A DNA stretch of 64,000 nt from Marinirhabdus sp963793275 (GTDB lineage Bacteria; Bacteroidota; Bacteroidia; Flavobacteriales; Flavobacteriaceae). Positions 44,177 through 52,984 of the stretch are shown here, one piece after another. Numbering within the stretch: the stretch's first letter is position 1; each line of letters begins with the position of its first letter. The notes beneath the pieces were generated by a model that searched no databases, had not been told where the DNA came from, and was given only the letters and a program-made list of their open reading frames with translations. Made by a program: the position numbers and the translations under genes. The stretch is from contig CAWBZL010000004.1 in the NCBI GenBank assembly GCA_963793275.1, positions 496,001 through 560,000 of the forward strand. Direction: 5' to 3'.

Positions 44177-45070
44177 TTGGCAGTTACACAGTCTACATCT
44201 TTGCCAGTTTCTATTTTCAGGAATTTTACTGAAATCACTAAAATGCGCCTTTCGGTTAGCGTTGTGTTTTCTTCGGTAGCAGGATATCTCTTGGGAGCCG
44301 AGTTTCTGGACTTTTACATTCTTTTATTATTATGTATTGGAGGTTATTGTATGGTAGGCGCCAGTAATATCTTTAACCAGATTATTGAACGCGACTTAGA
44401 TGCCAAAATGGACAGGACCAAAGACAGGCCTATTCCTGCCGGACGTATGGGAGTGACGCCTGCTTTTATCCTGGCAAGCGTACTTACCTTGTTGGGAATT
44501 TTTGTGTTATATATTATTAATCCACAGACAGCAATGTTTGGGGCAATATCCATTTTTTTATATGTTAGCTTCTATACTCCTTTAAAAACACGCACACCCC
44601 TTTCGGTTTTTGTGGGTGCATTTCCGGGAGCTATTCCTTTTATGCTGGGTTGGGTAGCAGCTACAGACAATTTTGGCATAGAGCCAGGAACATTGTTTAT
44701 GATTCAGTTTTTTTGGCAATTCCCTCATTTTTGGGCCATTGGATGGTTTTTATTTGATGATTATAAAAAAGGTGGATTCTTTATGCTTCCAAATGGGAAA
44801 CGAGATAAAGGAACGGCAATACAAGTAATTTTATATAGTATCTGGACGGTGTTGGCCTCTCTTATACCAGCTGTTGGTGTTACAGGGAGATTATATTTAA
44901 CGCCGGTTTCAGCAGTATTAATTGGTGGAATTGGTGTTTGGTTAATATATTATTCGGTTAGATTGTATAAACAACAAACAGATAAAGCGGCAAAACAACT
45001 TATGCTGGTAAGTGTAAGTTACATTACATTGTTGCAAATTATTTATGTAGCAGATAAATTTATAAGATAA
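44177..45070 (+). CDS. cyoE: Protoheme IX farnesyltransferase (heme O synthase)
   Basis: Membrane prenyltransferase that adds a farnesyl group to heme B to make heme O, a step towards heme A for the oxidase. It has 297 residues and starts at TTG 44177. About nine hydrophobic segments are visible. The aspartate-rich motifs are present: NQIIERDLDAKMDRTKDRP (the DxxDxxxD substrate and Mg site) and the second cytoplasmic loop FFWQFPHFWAIGWFLFDDY. It leads a cluster encoding oxidase subunits and copper-delivery proteins. The call is firm. Confidence 0.95.
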   Translation: MAVTQSTSLPVSIFRNFTEITKMRLSVSVVFSSVAGYLLGAEFLDFYILLLLCIGGYCMVGASNIFNQIIERDLDAKMDRTKDRPIPAGRMGVTPAFILASVLTLLGIFVLYIINPQTAMFGAISIFLYVSFYTPLKTRTPLSVFVGAFPGAIPFMLGWVAATDNFGIEPGTLFMIQFFWQFPHFWAIGWFLFDDYKKGGFFMLPNGKRDKGTAIQVILYSIWTVLASLIPAVGVTGRLYLTPVSAVLIGGIGVWLIYYSVRLYKQQTDKAAKQLMLVSVSYITLLQIIYVADKFIR

Positions 45071-45154
45071 CTAAATTTTCAGCTAAGAGGTTTTAAATAA
45101 AACTATAGAGAAAGGACTCATTTAAAGGTATTCTTTTTCTTCTAAAGTAATAAG

Positions 45155-45739
45155 ATGGCAGATTATACACAAGGTACTGAAGAACACAAATTGAACAGAG
45201 CAAAAAAAATGATGCTTTGGTTTGGTATTATTAGTCTTTCTATGAGTTTTGCCGGATGAACCAGTGCCTACGTGGTAAGTAAGGAACGCCCGGACTGGGT
45301 TGAAAACTTGCAAATTCCTACCGCATTCATCACGAGTCTTATCATTATTATTGTAAGCAGTCTTACCTTGCATTTTGCAAAGAAGTATATCCAGAAGGAA
45401 GACCATACAACTGGAATGGTGTTGTTGTTGTTAACATTTGCACTGGGTATTGCATTTATTGTGTTCCAAATAATGGGCTTTCAGGAAATTATTGGCATTT
45501 TTGGGTACAACCCAACAGGTCCAACAAGTAACATTACCTATACATTTATATTTTTAATTGCTGTGGTTCACTTGGCGCATGTGATTGCCGGACTGGTGTG
45601 TTTAATAGTTGTGATTTTTAATCATTCTAGAAAAAAATATGCCAACGGAAAGACCTTAGGTGTAGAGCTCGCTACAACTTTTTGGCACTTTGTAGATTTT
45701 TTATGGATCTATCTTTTACTGTTTTTTTATATTGTATAA
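45155..45739 (+). pseudogene. coxC: Cytochrome c oxidase subunit III (first copy), in-frame TGA
   Basis: Short five-helix heme-copper oxidase subunit III. It reads MADYTQGTEEHKLNRAKKM from the ATG at 45155. An in-frame TGA at 45257-45259 then interrupts FAG*TSAYVVSK. The frame continues without another stop to 45739, giving 194 codons before the terminal stop. Homologues as I recall them have a hydrophobic residue here, often Leu, and TTA to TGA is one substitution. Later motifs include ATFWHFVDFLWIYLLLF, the subunit III hallmark. TGA is used as a genuine stop elsewhere in the window, so codon reassignment is excluded. An error or a recent mutation is likely; the second copy downstream is intact. 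Confidence 0.82.
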
Positions 45740-45842
45740 CTGATTTTCAGTAAAATAAGTGCTATTACAGGCAAATTTTAAAATGCTTTTTTAGGATGAG
45801 TATAAATTGACACAGGAAGTTTCTAAAAATAAATATTAATCG

Positions 45843-45850
45843 TATTTTTG
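45843..45850 (+). promoter_or_regulatory. -7-like element before the second subunit III gene
   Basis: TATTTTTG matches TAnnTTTG exactly, 27 bp before the ATG at 45878. The only TTG upstream (45807-45809) is 33 bp away, so a normal -33 is missing. Confidence 0.4.
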
Positions 45851-45877
45851 ACACCAATTTAACACCAACTACTTTCT

Positions 45878-46858
45878 ATGGACACGACTGTTGCAAAAAC
45901 AGGAACCGAGGGGAAAACTTGGGGCGGAGGTAATAAACCGCTCAACGCTAGCTACGGTAAGATGATGATGTGGTTTTTCATCGTTTCAGATGCCCTTACC
46001 TTTTCAGGCTTTATTGCCGCCTACGGTTTTTCAAGATTTAAATTTATAGACGCCTGGCCTATTGCCGACGAAGTATTTACCCACGTACCCTTTTTACACG
46101 GGGTGCCTGCGCCAATGTACTACGTGGCTTTTATGACCTTTATACTTATTTTCTCTTCTGTAACTATGGTGCTTGCCGTAGATGCAGGACATAAAATGCA
46201 GCAGCGCAAAGTTATATGGTATATGTTCTTTACCATTATTGGAGGTGCTATTTTCGTAGGATCGCAAGCCTGGGAATGGGCAACCTTTATTAAAGGAGAT
46301 TATGGTGCCGTTGAAACAAAAGGTGGAAAAATCCTTCAATTCTTAGATACAGATGGTAATCGCGTGGCACTCTCAAAATTTACAAATAAAATTCCAACAG
46401 CAAGAGATATTCACGTAGAGAATAACGGAGTGTGGTATCAAGCCGAACCAACGGTAACTACATATACGTACGAAGAAGTAAAAGCAGGTTTTTTAGCAAA
46501 CGAAAATTTAGTGGTGCGTACGCAGTATTATGATGACAATGGAGAACCAACCGTTTTAACCAGAGAAGAATCTGTTGCTAAGATTATGAATGACGGTAAA
46601 CTTGTTGTAGAAGGTGCAAACCTAAGACATAACGAGTACGGCCATCCGCTATTTGCAGATTTCTTTTTCTTTATAACAGGATTTCACGGATTTCACGTAT
46701 TTACAGGAGTACTCATAAATTGCATTGTGTTCTTTAATGTGGTAATTGGTACCTATGAACGAAGAGGAAGCTACGAGATGGTAGAAAAAGTAGGACTGTA
46801 TTGGCACTTTGTAGATTTAGTGTGGGTATTTGTATTCACCTTCTTTTACCTTGTATAA
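45878..46858 (+). CDS. Cytochrome c oxidase subunit III (second copy, with central insert)
   Basis: A 326-residue subunit III with five membrane helices. Helices near residues 28-50, 82-100 and 112-132 precede an extra soluble loop of about 110 residues (~140-250). The loop includes ILQFLDTDGNRVALSKFTNK and has no cofactor motif. The conserved end is FFFITGFHGFHVFTGVL, then GLYWHFVDLVWVFVFTFFYLV. The His and Glu/Asp pattern of this end is the family's signature. The loop is a Bacteroidota feature whose role is not known to me. It is followed by subunit IV with a 21-bp gap. Confidence 0.93.
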   Translation: MDTTVAKTGTEGKTWGGGNKPLNASYGKMMMWFFIVSDALTFSGFIAAYGFSRFKFIDAWPIADEVFTHVPFLHGVPAPMYYVAFMTFILIFSSVTMVLAVDAGHKMQQRKVIWYMFFTIIGGAIFVGSQAWEWATFIKGDYGAVETKGGKILQFLDTDGNRVALSKFTNKIPTARDIHVENNGVWYQAEPTVTTYTYEEVKAGFLANENLVVRTQYYDDNGEPTVLTREESVAKIMNDGKLVVEGANLRHNEYGHPLFADFFFFITGFHGFHVFTGVLINCIVFFNVVIGTYERRGSYEMVEKVGLYWHFVDLVWVFVFTFFYLV

Positions 46859-46879
46859 TTATAGAATTAGATTCAAAAA

Positions 46880-47263
46880 ATGGCACACGAACATAAATTA
46901 GCAATTTTTAGAGGAACGCTTAAGTTCAAGAACAACATTACCAAGATTTGGGGCGTGTTTGTAGTCTTGTCCATAATTACAATTGTTGAAGTTGCCCTGG
47001 GTATTATAAAACCAGAGTTTTTAATTGAAACAAGATTTCTGGCAATGAAACTCCTTAACTGGATCTTCATTATCCTAACCTTAGTAAAAGCGTACTATAT
47101 TACGTGGGATTTTATGCATATGCGTGATGAAAAAAGCGGATTGCGCAGAGCTGTGGTCTGGACAGGAGTATTTTTAATATGTTACCTTATTTTAATTCTA
47201 TTAATAGAGGGAGACTATATTTACGAAGTATATAAAAACAACTTTATCAAGTTCGATTTTTAA
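46880..47263 (+). CDS. Cytochrome c oxidase subunit IV (caa3-type, short)
   Basis: A 127-residue membrane protein with three helices, at residues ~27-44, 57-75 and 92-112. It belongs to the bacterial subunit IV (caa3/bo3-type) family. Family markers are IWGVFVVLSIITIVEVALG and YYITWDFMHMRDEKSGLRR. It helps assemble CuB and stabilises subunits I and III in related oxidases. The unit ends with a terminator at 47286-47319. Confidence 0.92.
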   Translation: MAHEHKLAIFRGTLKFKNNITKIWGVFVVLSIITIVEVALGIIKPEFLIETRFLAMKLLNWIFIILTLVKAYYITWDFMHMRDEKSGLRRAVVWTGVFLICYLILILLIEGDYIYEVYKNNFIKFDF

Positions 47264-47285
47264 ATAATATCAAACTGAATATTAT

Positions 47286-47319
47286 AAACCCAACCTATCT
47301 TTTAGCGTTGGGTTTTTTT
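47286..47319 (+). terminator. Terminator after the subunit III-IV genes
   Basis: AAACCCAAC (47286-47294) pairs with GTTGGGTTT (47307-47315) around a 12-nt loop, and a T run follows. Confidence 0.88.
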
Positions 47320-47330
47320 ATGTTTAAAAG

Positions 47331-47361
47331 TTGGTTTAACAAGAGCTGGACCGTATTTTTG
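47331..47361 (+). promoter_or_regulatory. Promoter of the SCO-like gene cluster
   Basis: TTG (47331-47333), 20 bp, then TATTTTTG (47354-47361), an exact TAnnTTTG match, 55 bp before the ATG at 47416. Confidence 0.6.
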
Positions 47362-47415
47362 CAATGTATTTAAAACCAATTATTAGGTATTTAAAAAACA
47401 CCAATTTTAGCCTAT

Positions 47416-48102
47416 ATGAAAGAATCTCAAATTTTTGGTATTGTTGTTTCTGCCGCAATTAAAAAATACATCATTCTTGGTGTTCTTTTTTTGCTGCCAA
47501 TTACTATATACCTGTTTTTTGCTATGGGAGTAAATAACTTTGTAAAGTTGCCCGTGGTGAGTGAAAATGTAGCTGAGCTTTCGGGGTTTGTTGCCATGGA
47601 AGGAGGAGAAATAAAGCTGGAAGATAAAATTACCGTATTACTGTTCTTCGGAAATAATACCGAAATCAAAAAAGCAAATGCCTTTAATCTCGCTCATAAA
47701 ATCTATAAAAAAAACTATCAGTTTGAAGAGTTTCAATTTGTAACACTTATTACTGAAGATCAAATAAAGATAGCAAAAGACTTAAAGCAGGAACTTTCAG
47801 AAATTGAAGACCCCAAAAACTGGAAATTTGCCGTAGGAAGTGCCGAAGCCATCGAGGCCCTGTTTTATTCGTTACAAACAATAGGAACTTTAGACCAAAA
47901 TTTCAGCACTAATAAAGTATTTGTTATAGATAAGGAAAGAAACCTGCGTGGCAGAACAGACGATGAAGACGATGGAGTTTTATACGGCTATGATGCATCT
48001 AACTATGCCGAAATAAATAACAAAATGAGTGACGACCTAAAAGTGGTTCTGGCAGAATACCGCCTGGCGCTCAAAAAATATAAAACCGAAAGGGAGATCT
48101 AA
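47416..48102 (+). CDS. Membrane-anchored SCO-like protein without the copper-binding cysteines
   Basis: A 228-residue protein of unrecognised name. It has one N-terminal helix (IILGVLFLLPITIYLFFAM) followed by a soluble domain. The domain has thioredoxin-like order: a strand KITVLLFFGNN in the place where SCO proteins have the CxxxC, a helix with NAFNLAHKIY, then FVTLITEDQ, and late VFVIDKERNLRGRTDDEDDG, which resembles the SCO/thioredoxin end. No Cys is present at all. It lies 31 bp upstream of a true SCO gene in the oxidase assembly cluster. A chaperone or partner role in copper-site assembly is inference. Confidence 0.75.
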   Translation: MKESQIFGIVVSAAIKKYIILGVLFLLPITIYLFFAMGVNNFVKLPVVSENVAELSGFVAMEGGEIKLEDKITVLLFFGNNTEIKKANAFNLAHKIYKKNYQFEEFQFVTLITEDQIKIAKDLKQELSEIEDPKNWKFAVGSAEAIEALFYSLQTIGTLDQNFSTNKVFVIDKERNLRGRTDDEDDGVLYGYDASNYAEINNKMSDDLKVVLAEYRLALKKYKTEREI

Positions 48103-48133
48103 AAAGCACTCTTTCTGTTGGCAAGAATACGTT

Positions 48134-48826
48134 ATGAAAAAAAACCAAAACGCATATATAGGTATTTCACTGGTGCTACTGGTGTTCGGAATTATTTTTA
48201 TTCCTAAGATCATTAGTAGAATTAGCAATAATAATATTGTAGACAACGATCGCCATAATCTGGAACGTACTACACCTCAAAAGAGCAACACCCTAGCTTT
48301 TGTTGGCAATAAACAAGTGCCGGCATTCAGTTTTGTAAATCAGGAAGGAGTTACTATTACCAATTCAGATTACAGAGGAAAGGTATATGTGGTAGAGTTT
48401 TTCTTTAGCACGTGTCAGGATATTTGCCCGGTGATGAATCAGAATATGAAAAAAGTTGCAAAAGCGTTTCCCAATGGAGGTGAAGTAGGGATCGCGTCTT
48501 TTAGCATAGATCCAACATACGATACACCTGAAGTTTTAAAAGAATACGCAAAAGCTTATGACATTGAGCACCCGGCCTGGAATTTTCTAACCGGAGACAA
48601 AGAAGAAATTTTTAAGCTTTCTAACGAAGGCTTCAATCTCTACGCAGCAGAAGGTATGGATGAAGAAGACGACTTTCAGCATTCAGGATTTTTTGCATTG
48701 ATAGATCAAAATGGAAACATTCGTTCAAGAATTGACGAAAATGGTAATCCAATAGTATATTATGACGGCCTTAAAGACGAAGGCGTGCAAATGCTAATTC
48801 AAGACATAAAAAAATTATTAAAGTAA
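48134..48826 (+). CDS. SCO1/SenC family copper chaperone
   Basis: A 230-residue protein needed in related systems for building the CuA site of cytochrome oxidase. An N-terminal anchor helix (residues ~9-26, IGISLVLLVFGIIFIPKI) precedes a thioredoxin-fold domain. It contains YVVEFFFSTCQDICPVMNQNM with the copper-binding CxxxC. The late conserved His is in DDFQHSGFFALIDQNGNIRS. Its stop overlaps the next start by one base (TAATG), so translation is coupled with the DUF420 gene. Confidence 0.93.
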   Translation: MKKNQNAYIGISLVLLVFGIIFIPKIISRISNNNIVDNDRHNLERTTPQKSNTLAFVGNKQVPAFSFVNQEGVTITNSDYRGKVYVVEFFFSTCQDICPVMNQNMKKVAKAFPNGGEVGIASFSIDPTYDTPEVLKEYAKAYDIEHPAWNFLTGDKEEIFKLSNEGFNLYAAEGMDEEDDFQHSGFFALIDQNGNIRSRIDENGNPIVYYDGLKDEGVQMLIQDIKKLLK

Positions 48827-49344
48827 TGAGTGAAACAACAAAAAAGTATAACGTTTGGATTTGGGTATTGTCTATAGTAATCCCAATTGCAGTAGCCGTT
48901 TTGTTTACGGTACGTATTCCCGGTGTGGAACGAATGGGATTTTTACCTCCAATCTACGCAACCACAAACGCACTTACAGCACTTTTACTTGTTGTGGCGC
49001 TCACTATGATATTAAAAGGAAAGCGCAAAACACACGAACTATTGATGAAAACCTGTATCGTACTTTCCGTCTTGTTCTTGGTTCTGTATGTGGCGTACCA
49101 TATGACTTCAGATTCTACTCCCTATGGTGGTGAAGGCGCCATGCGTTACGTATATTACTTTATACTTATCACGCATATTTTACTATCTATTACGGTTATT
49201 CCATTCGTTTTGGTTACCTACGTGCGGGCGATTTCTGGAAATTTTGAGAAACACAAGAAAATAGCACGTATTACATTTCCGTTATGGTTGTATGTTGCCA
49301 TTACTGGTGTGGTTGTATACGTAATGATCTCTCCCTATTATTAA
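48826..49344 (+). CDS. DUF420 membrane protein
   Basis: A 172-residue protein with five predicted membrane helices. It belongs to the DUF420 family, whose Gram-positive relative CtaM is known to be needed for activity of caa3- and aa3-type oxidases. Markers are GFLPPIYATTNALTALLLV and the His in KTHELLMKT, VAYHMTSDST and ILITHILLS. Its place after SCO supports a role in oxidase maturation. The role is inferred from family and context. Confidence 0.85.
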   Translation: MSETTKKYNVWIWVLSIVIPIAVAVLFTVRIPGVERMGFLPPIYATTNALTALLLVVALTMILKGKRKTHELLMKTCIVLSVLFLVLYVAYHMTSDSTPYGGEGAMRYVYYFILITHILLSITVIPFVLVTYVRAISGNFEKHKKIARITFPLWLYVAITGVVVYVMISPYY

Positions 49345-49348
49345 TTAA

Positions 49349-49579
49349 ATGAACAAAAACTTCTTCATAGTAGTACTAATAGTGTTGTTTTCGGTTCTTC
49401 CAGCTGAAGCACAATGCGCTATGTGCCGTGCCGTTCTGGAAAGTGAAGAAAGCGGCGCGGCAGCAAGAGGTATAAACAATGGGATTGTATATTTAATGAT
49501 AATCCCTTACGTGCTTGTTGGCGGTATTGGATATGTAATCTACAAAATGCGTCAAAATGCAAAGCGGGAAGATAATTAA
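49349..49579 (+). CDS. Small membrane protein with CxxC, conserved in oxidase assembly clusters
   Basis: A 76-residue protein. An N-terminal signal or anchor helix is followed directly by QCAMCRAVLESEESG, a CxxC that would face the periplasm, then a second membrane helix (IVYLMIIPYVLVGGIGYVIY) and a short basic tail. No known family name is recognised. It is 4 bp after the DUF420 gene and last in the SCO cluster, suggesting a part in thiol or copper handling. That role is inference. Confidence 0.75.
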   Translation: MNKNFFIVVLIVLFSVLPAEAQCAMCRAVLESEESGAAARGINNGIVYLMIIPYVLVGGIGYVIYKMRQNAKREDN

Positions 49580-49730
49580 CAAAACCTTCACACTTCAATT
49601 GTAACAATAAGTGCTCGTATAAGTCTTATGATTACCAAGACGTAACCACCTGAATCCCCAAAAGTCTTAACATGAATTTCACAAAATCCTGCGGTAAAGG
49701 CGGTTATTTTGTGTTTAGATACTATTAAAG

Positions 49731-50453
49731 ATGATAACAATAAAAGATTTACACAAATCTTACAAAATGGGGAGTAACTCACTTCACGTTTTAAAAGGAA
49801 TTAATTTTGATGTAGCCGAAGGTGAAATGGTCTCCATTATGGGTTCTTCAGGTTCAGGTAAATCTACCTTATTGAATATTCTGGGAATGCTGGACGAAGC
49901 AGACGAAGGCACCTATCACCTGGATGGAAAACCCATTAAAAATCTAAATGAAAGAATTGCCGCTAAATACCGAAACCAATTTCTTGGTTTTATTTTTCAA
50001 TCTTTTAATTTAATAAATTACAAAACTGCATTAGATAATGTTGGCATGCCTTTGTATTACCAAGGGATGAAGCGTAATGAACGTGTAGAAAGGGCGCATC
50101 ATTATCTTGAAAAAGTAGGCCTGGCAGATTGGGCTGGTCATCTTCCTAACGAACTTTCCGGAGGACAAAAACAACGGGTAGCCATTGCGCGCGCGCTAGC
50201 TAGCGATCCAAAAGTATTACTGGCAGATGAACCAACAGGAGCTCTCGATACCAGAACTTCTTATGAAGTAATGGAGCTTATCCAGAATATTAATGATGAA
50301 GGTAAAACCATTTTATGTGTTACGCACGAAGACGATATAGCCCATATGTGTAAGCGCATTGTAAACTTAAAAGATGGTCTTATTATAGACGATAGTAAAG
50401 TAGCACAAATACGCGCTACAGAAGCACGAAAAAAGGCCTACGAAAATGTTTGA
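49731..50453 (+). CDS. ABC transporter ATPase, MacB/LolD type
   Basis: A 240-residue nucleotide-binding subunit. Walker A is GSSGSGKST, the signature is LSGGQKQR and Walker B is VLLADEPTGAL, followed by the switch His in CVTHEDD. The LolD/MacB subfamily energises extraction or export by FtsX-like permeases rather than import. Its stop overlaps the first permease start by 8 bp, so the two are translationally coupled. The substrate is unknown. Confidence 0.92.
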   Translation: MITIKDLHKSYKMGSNSLHVLKGINFDVAEGEMVSIMGSSGSGKSTLLNILGMLDEADEGTYHLDGKPIKNLNERIAAKYRNQFLGFIFQSFNLINYKTALDNVGMPLYYQGMKRNERVERAHHYLEKVGLADWAGHLPNELSGGQKQRVAIARALASDPKVLLADEPTGALDTRTSYEVMELIQNINDEGKTILCVTHEDDIAHMCKRIVNLKDGLIIDDSKVAQIRATEARKKAYENV

Positions 50454-51690
50454 TCTGGAGCGCTGGCAGGAAATATTCGAAACCATCGGGAAAAATAAAC
50501 TCCGTACTTTTTTAACGGGGCTTTCGGTGGCATCTGGTATTTTTATTCTGGTGATATTACTAGGCTTTAGCAGTGGGATTCAAAAAGGAGTAAAAACTCA
50601 GTTTGAGCAGGATGCTACCAACCGCATTTCGGTATGGACGCGCGTCACTACAAAAAGTTATAAAGGGCTTAATCCAGGACGTTATATCCAAATGCGCAAC
50701 AGCGATTTTGAAGCTATAAACAATAAATACGAAGATAATCTGGAGTATAAAACAGCTATCTACAATATGTGGGGGAGCCAAGTTACTTATAAAGGCGAAA
50801 CAGGAAACTACAGACTTGAAGGTGCCAATCCAGACCAGCAACTTATAGAAAATGCCAGCATGACTTCGGGTAGGTTTATAAGCCAGGACGATATGGATGA
50901 GTCCAGAAAGATTGCAGTAATTGGATATGTTATACAGCGGGACTTATTTAAAGGAAAAGATCCTATTGGAGAGATTATTTCAATATTTGGTGTGAATTTT
51001 AAAGTGGTTGGTGTTTACACAGATCCGGGTGGCGAAAGAGAAGAAGGTCGTGTGTTTGTCCCGCTACCTACTGCACAAATTGCTTTTGCTGCGGGCGATA
51101 GAGTACGGTCGTTGGCCTACACCGTAACAATGGCCGAAAATTTTGATGAAGCTGTGGCGCAGTCTATGGCAATTTCAGAAAATATTGAACAGGATATTAA
51201 AGCAAGACATACCGTTGCTCCAGACGATCGAAGCGCTGTAAACGTAAACAATACCTTAGAAGAAGCAAAAAAAATCTACAGCCTGATCGCAGTTATTAGA
51301 AACGTATTCTGGTTTATTGGCATCTTTACCATTATTGCCGGAGTAGTTGGTGTGAGTAATATTATGCTCATTATTGTAAAAGAACGCACCAAAGAAATTG
51401 GGATTAGAAAAGCTATTGGAGCACTGCCGGGTTCTATCATCGCACTTATTTTGCAGGAGGCCATATTCATTACAGCTGTTGCCGGATTTATTGGCCTTTT
51501 TGCTGGGGTTGGTTTACTACAATTAGTAAGCCCTATGGTAGATAACGATTTTATAAAATCGCCACAGGTAGATTTCAACACTGCGCTGTCTACGGTTATC
51601 ATATTAATTGTAGCAGGTGCTATTGCGGGATATATTCCGGCAAGAAGAGCAGCAAATATTAAACCTATAGATGCATTAAGAGACGAGTAA
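50446..51690 (+). CDS. FtsX-like permease of a MacB-type exporter (first)
   Basis: A 414-residue inner-membrane subunit with the MacB/FtsX layout: one N-terminal helix (residues ~22-42), a periplasmic MacB-PCD domain to about residue 270, and three C-terminal helices. The motif VKERTKEIGIRKAIGA lies between helices 2 and 3 and is the FtsX hallmark; it continues into GSIIALILQEA. It is followed by a related permease with 1 bp between, suggesting a heterodimer. The periplasmic domain contains RFISQDDMDESRKIAVIG. Confidence 0.92.
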   Translation: MFDLERWQEIFETIGKNKLRTFLTGLSVASGIFILVILLGFSSGIQKGVKTQFEQDATNRISVWTRVTTKSYKGLNPGRYIQMRNSDFEAINNKYEDNLEYKTAIYNMWGSQVTYKGETGNYRLEGANPDQQLIENASMTSGRFISQDDMDESRKIAVIGYVIQRDLFKGKDPIGEIISIFGVNFKVVGVYTDPGGEREEGRVFVPLPTAQIAFAAGDRVRSLAYTVTMAENFDEAVAQSMAISENIEQDIKARHTVAPDDRSAVNVNNTLEEAKKIYSLIAVIRNVFWFIGIFTIIAGVVGVSNIMLIIVKERTKEIGIRKAIGALPGSIIALILQEAIFITAVAGFIGLFAGVGLLQLVSPMVDNDFIKSPQVDFNTALSTVIILIVAGAIAGYIPARRAANIKPIDALRDE

Positions 51691-51691
51691 T

Positions 51692-52950
51692 ATGTTTAAC
51701 AAAGACCGTTGGGACGAAATTTTAGAAGCGCTAAGTGCAAATCCATTTAGAACGCTACTAACTGCTTTTGGGGTAGCCTGGGGTATTTTTATTCTGGTTG
51801 TGCTTTTGGCGTTAACTACTGGTTTACGAAACGGAGTAAGTAAAGATTTTGGAGATTTTGCTACCAACTCAATTTTTATGTGGGGGCAGGGAACTTCAAA
51901 ACCTTATAAGGGATTGCCAAAAGGAAGGTATGTTCGTTTTAAAACAGAAGATGTAGCGGTGCTGAAACAAAAAATGCCGGAGTTGAAATATGTTTCTCCC
52001 CGCGGACAATTAGGTGGTTATAATGGTGCTAATAATGTAACCAGAAATGAAAAAACCGGCGCTTTTACCGTAAGTGGTGATTATCCCGAATTTATAATGC
52101 AACAACCCATGGACATTATAGCTGGACGTTTTATTAGCTATAGTGATATAAACGAAAAACGAAAAGGAGTTGTTATTGGAGATGGTGTGGTGACTAGCCT
52201 TTTTAATGTTGGAGAAGATCCAATTGGAGAGTACATAAAGATTAGCGGCGTAAATTTTATGGTCATAGGTACCTTTAGTTCCCCTAGTAATGGCGGAAAC
52301 AATGAAGAGTTAGCCAATACTATTTACGTGCCATTTACCACATTTAATCAGGTGTTTAACCGCGGAGATGAAGTAGGATGGATGGCTATAACAGCTTATG
52401 ATGAATACAGTATAACCTCTCTCAAGCCCAGAATTCTTGAAATTATGCGTCAACAACGCACCATTCATCCGGAAGACGATCGCGCCATTGGTAATTTTGA
52501 CCGTGCCGAAGCCTTTGGAAGAATTACCGGTTTGTTCGATATTCTGAAATTTGTAGGTTTTTTCGTGGGCGGTCTTATACTGGCATCGGGAATGATCGGG
52601 GTGATAAATATTTTGCTCATTTCAGTAAAGGAACGAACTAATGAGATAGGTGTGAGAAGGGCCTTGGGGCAACACCCTGGCAAGTACGCTGGCAGATCGT
52701 TCAGGAATCATTAATTATTACACTTGTAAGTGGTATGGCAGGAGTAGCCGGAGGTGCAGGACTTATCTGGGTGATGAATTACGCGCTCGAACAAAGTGGC
52801 CTCGTAGATAATTTTGCGAACCCTTCAGTAAACGTTATGGTAATTGTAACAGCACTTATTATCTTAATTGTTTCAGGTATCGTTGCTGGACTGTTCCCTG
52901 CGGTAAGAGCCACAAGAATAAAACCTGTAGACGCATTGCGCACAGAATAA
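51692..52950 (+). pseudogene. FtsX-like permease (second); frame broken at 52666-52669
   Basis: The paralogue of the preceding permease. The first frame (51692-52714) runs to VKERTNEIGVRRALGQ and then loses frame. Adding one G to the run at 52666-52669 gives GVRRALGATPWQVRWQIVQES, which matches the family and continues to 52950 (second frame contains SGMAGVAGGAG and ends RIKPVDALRTE). The restored protein is about 419 residues with four membrane helices and a MacB-type periplasmic domain. A homopolymer error (five G read as four) is likeliest. If real, the exporter would have only one working permease. Confidence 0.86.
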
Positions 52951-52984
52951 CTAATAAAAATAGTAGTCACAACCAATTTATATT

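Noticed and set aside
45257..45259. TGA recoding as Trp or selenocysteine
   Set aside because: TGA ends other genes in the window, and no selenocysteine insertion element or Cys-type active site is present.
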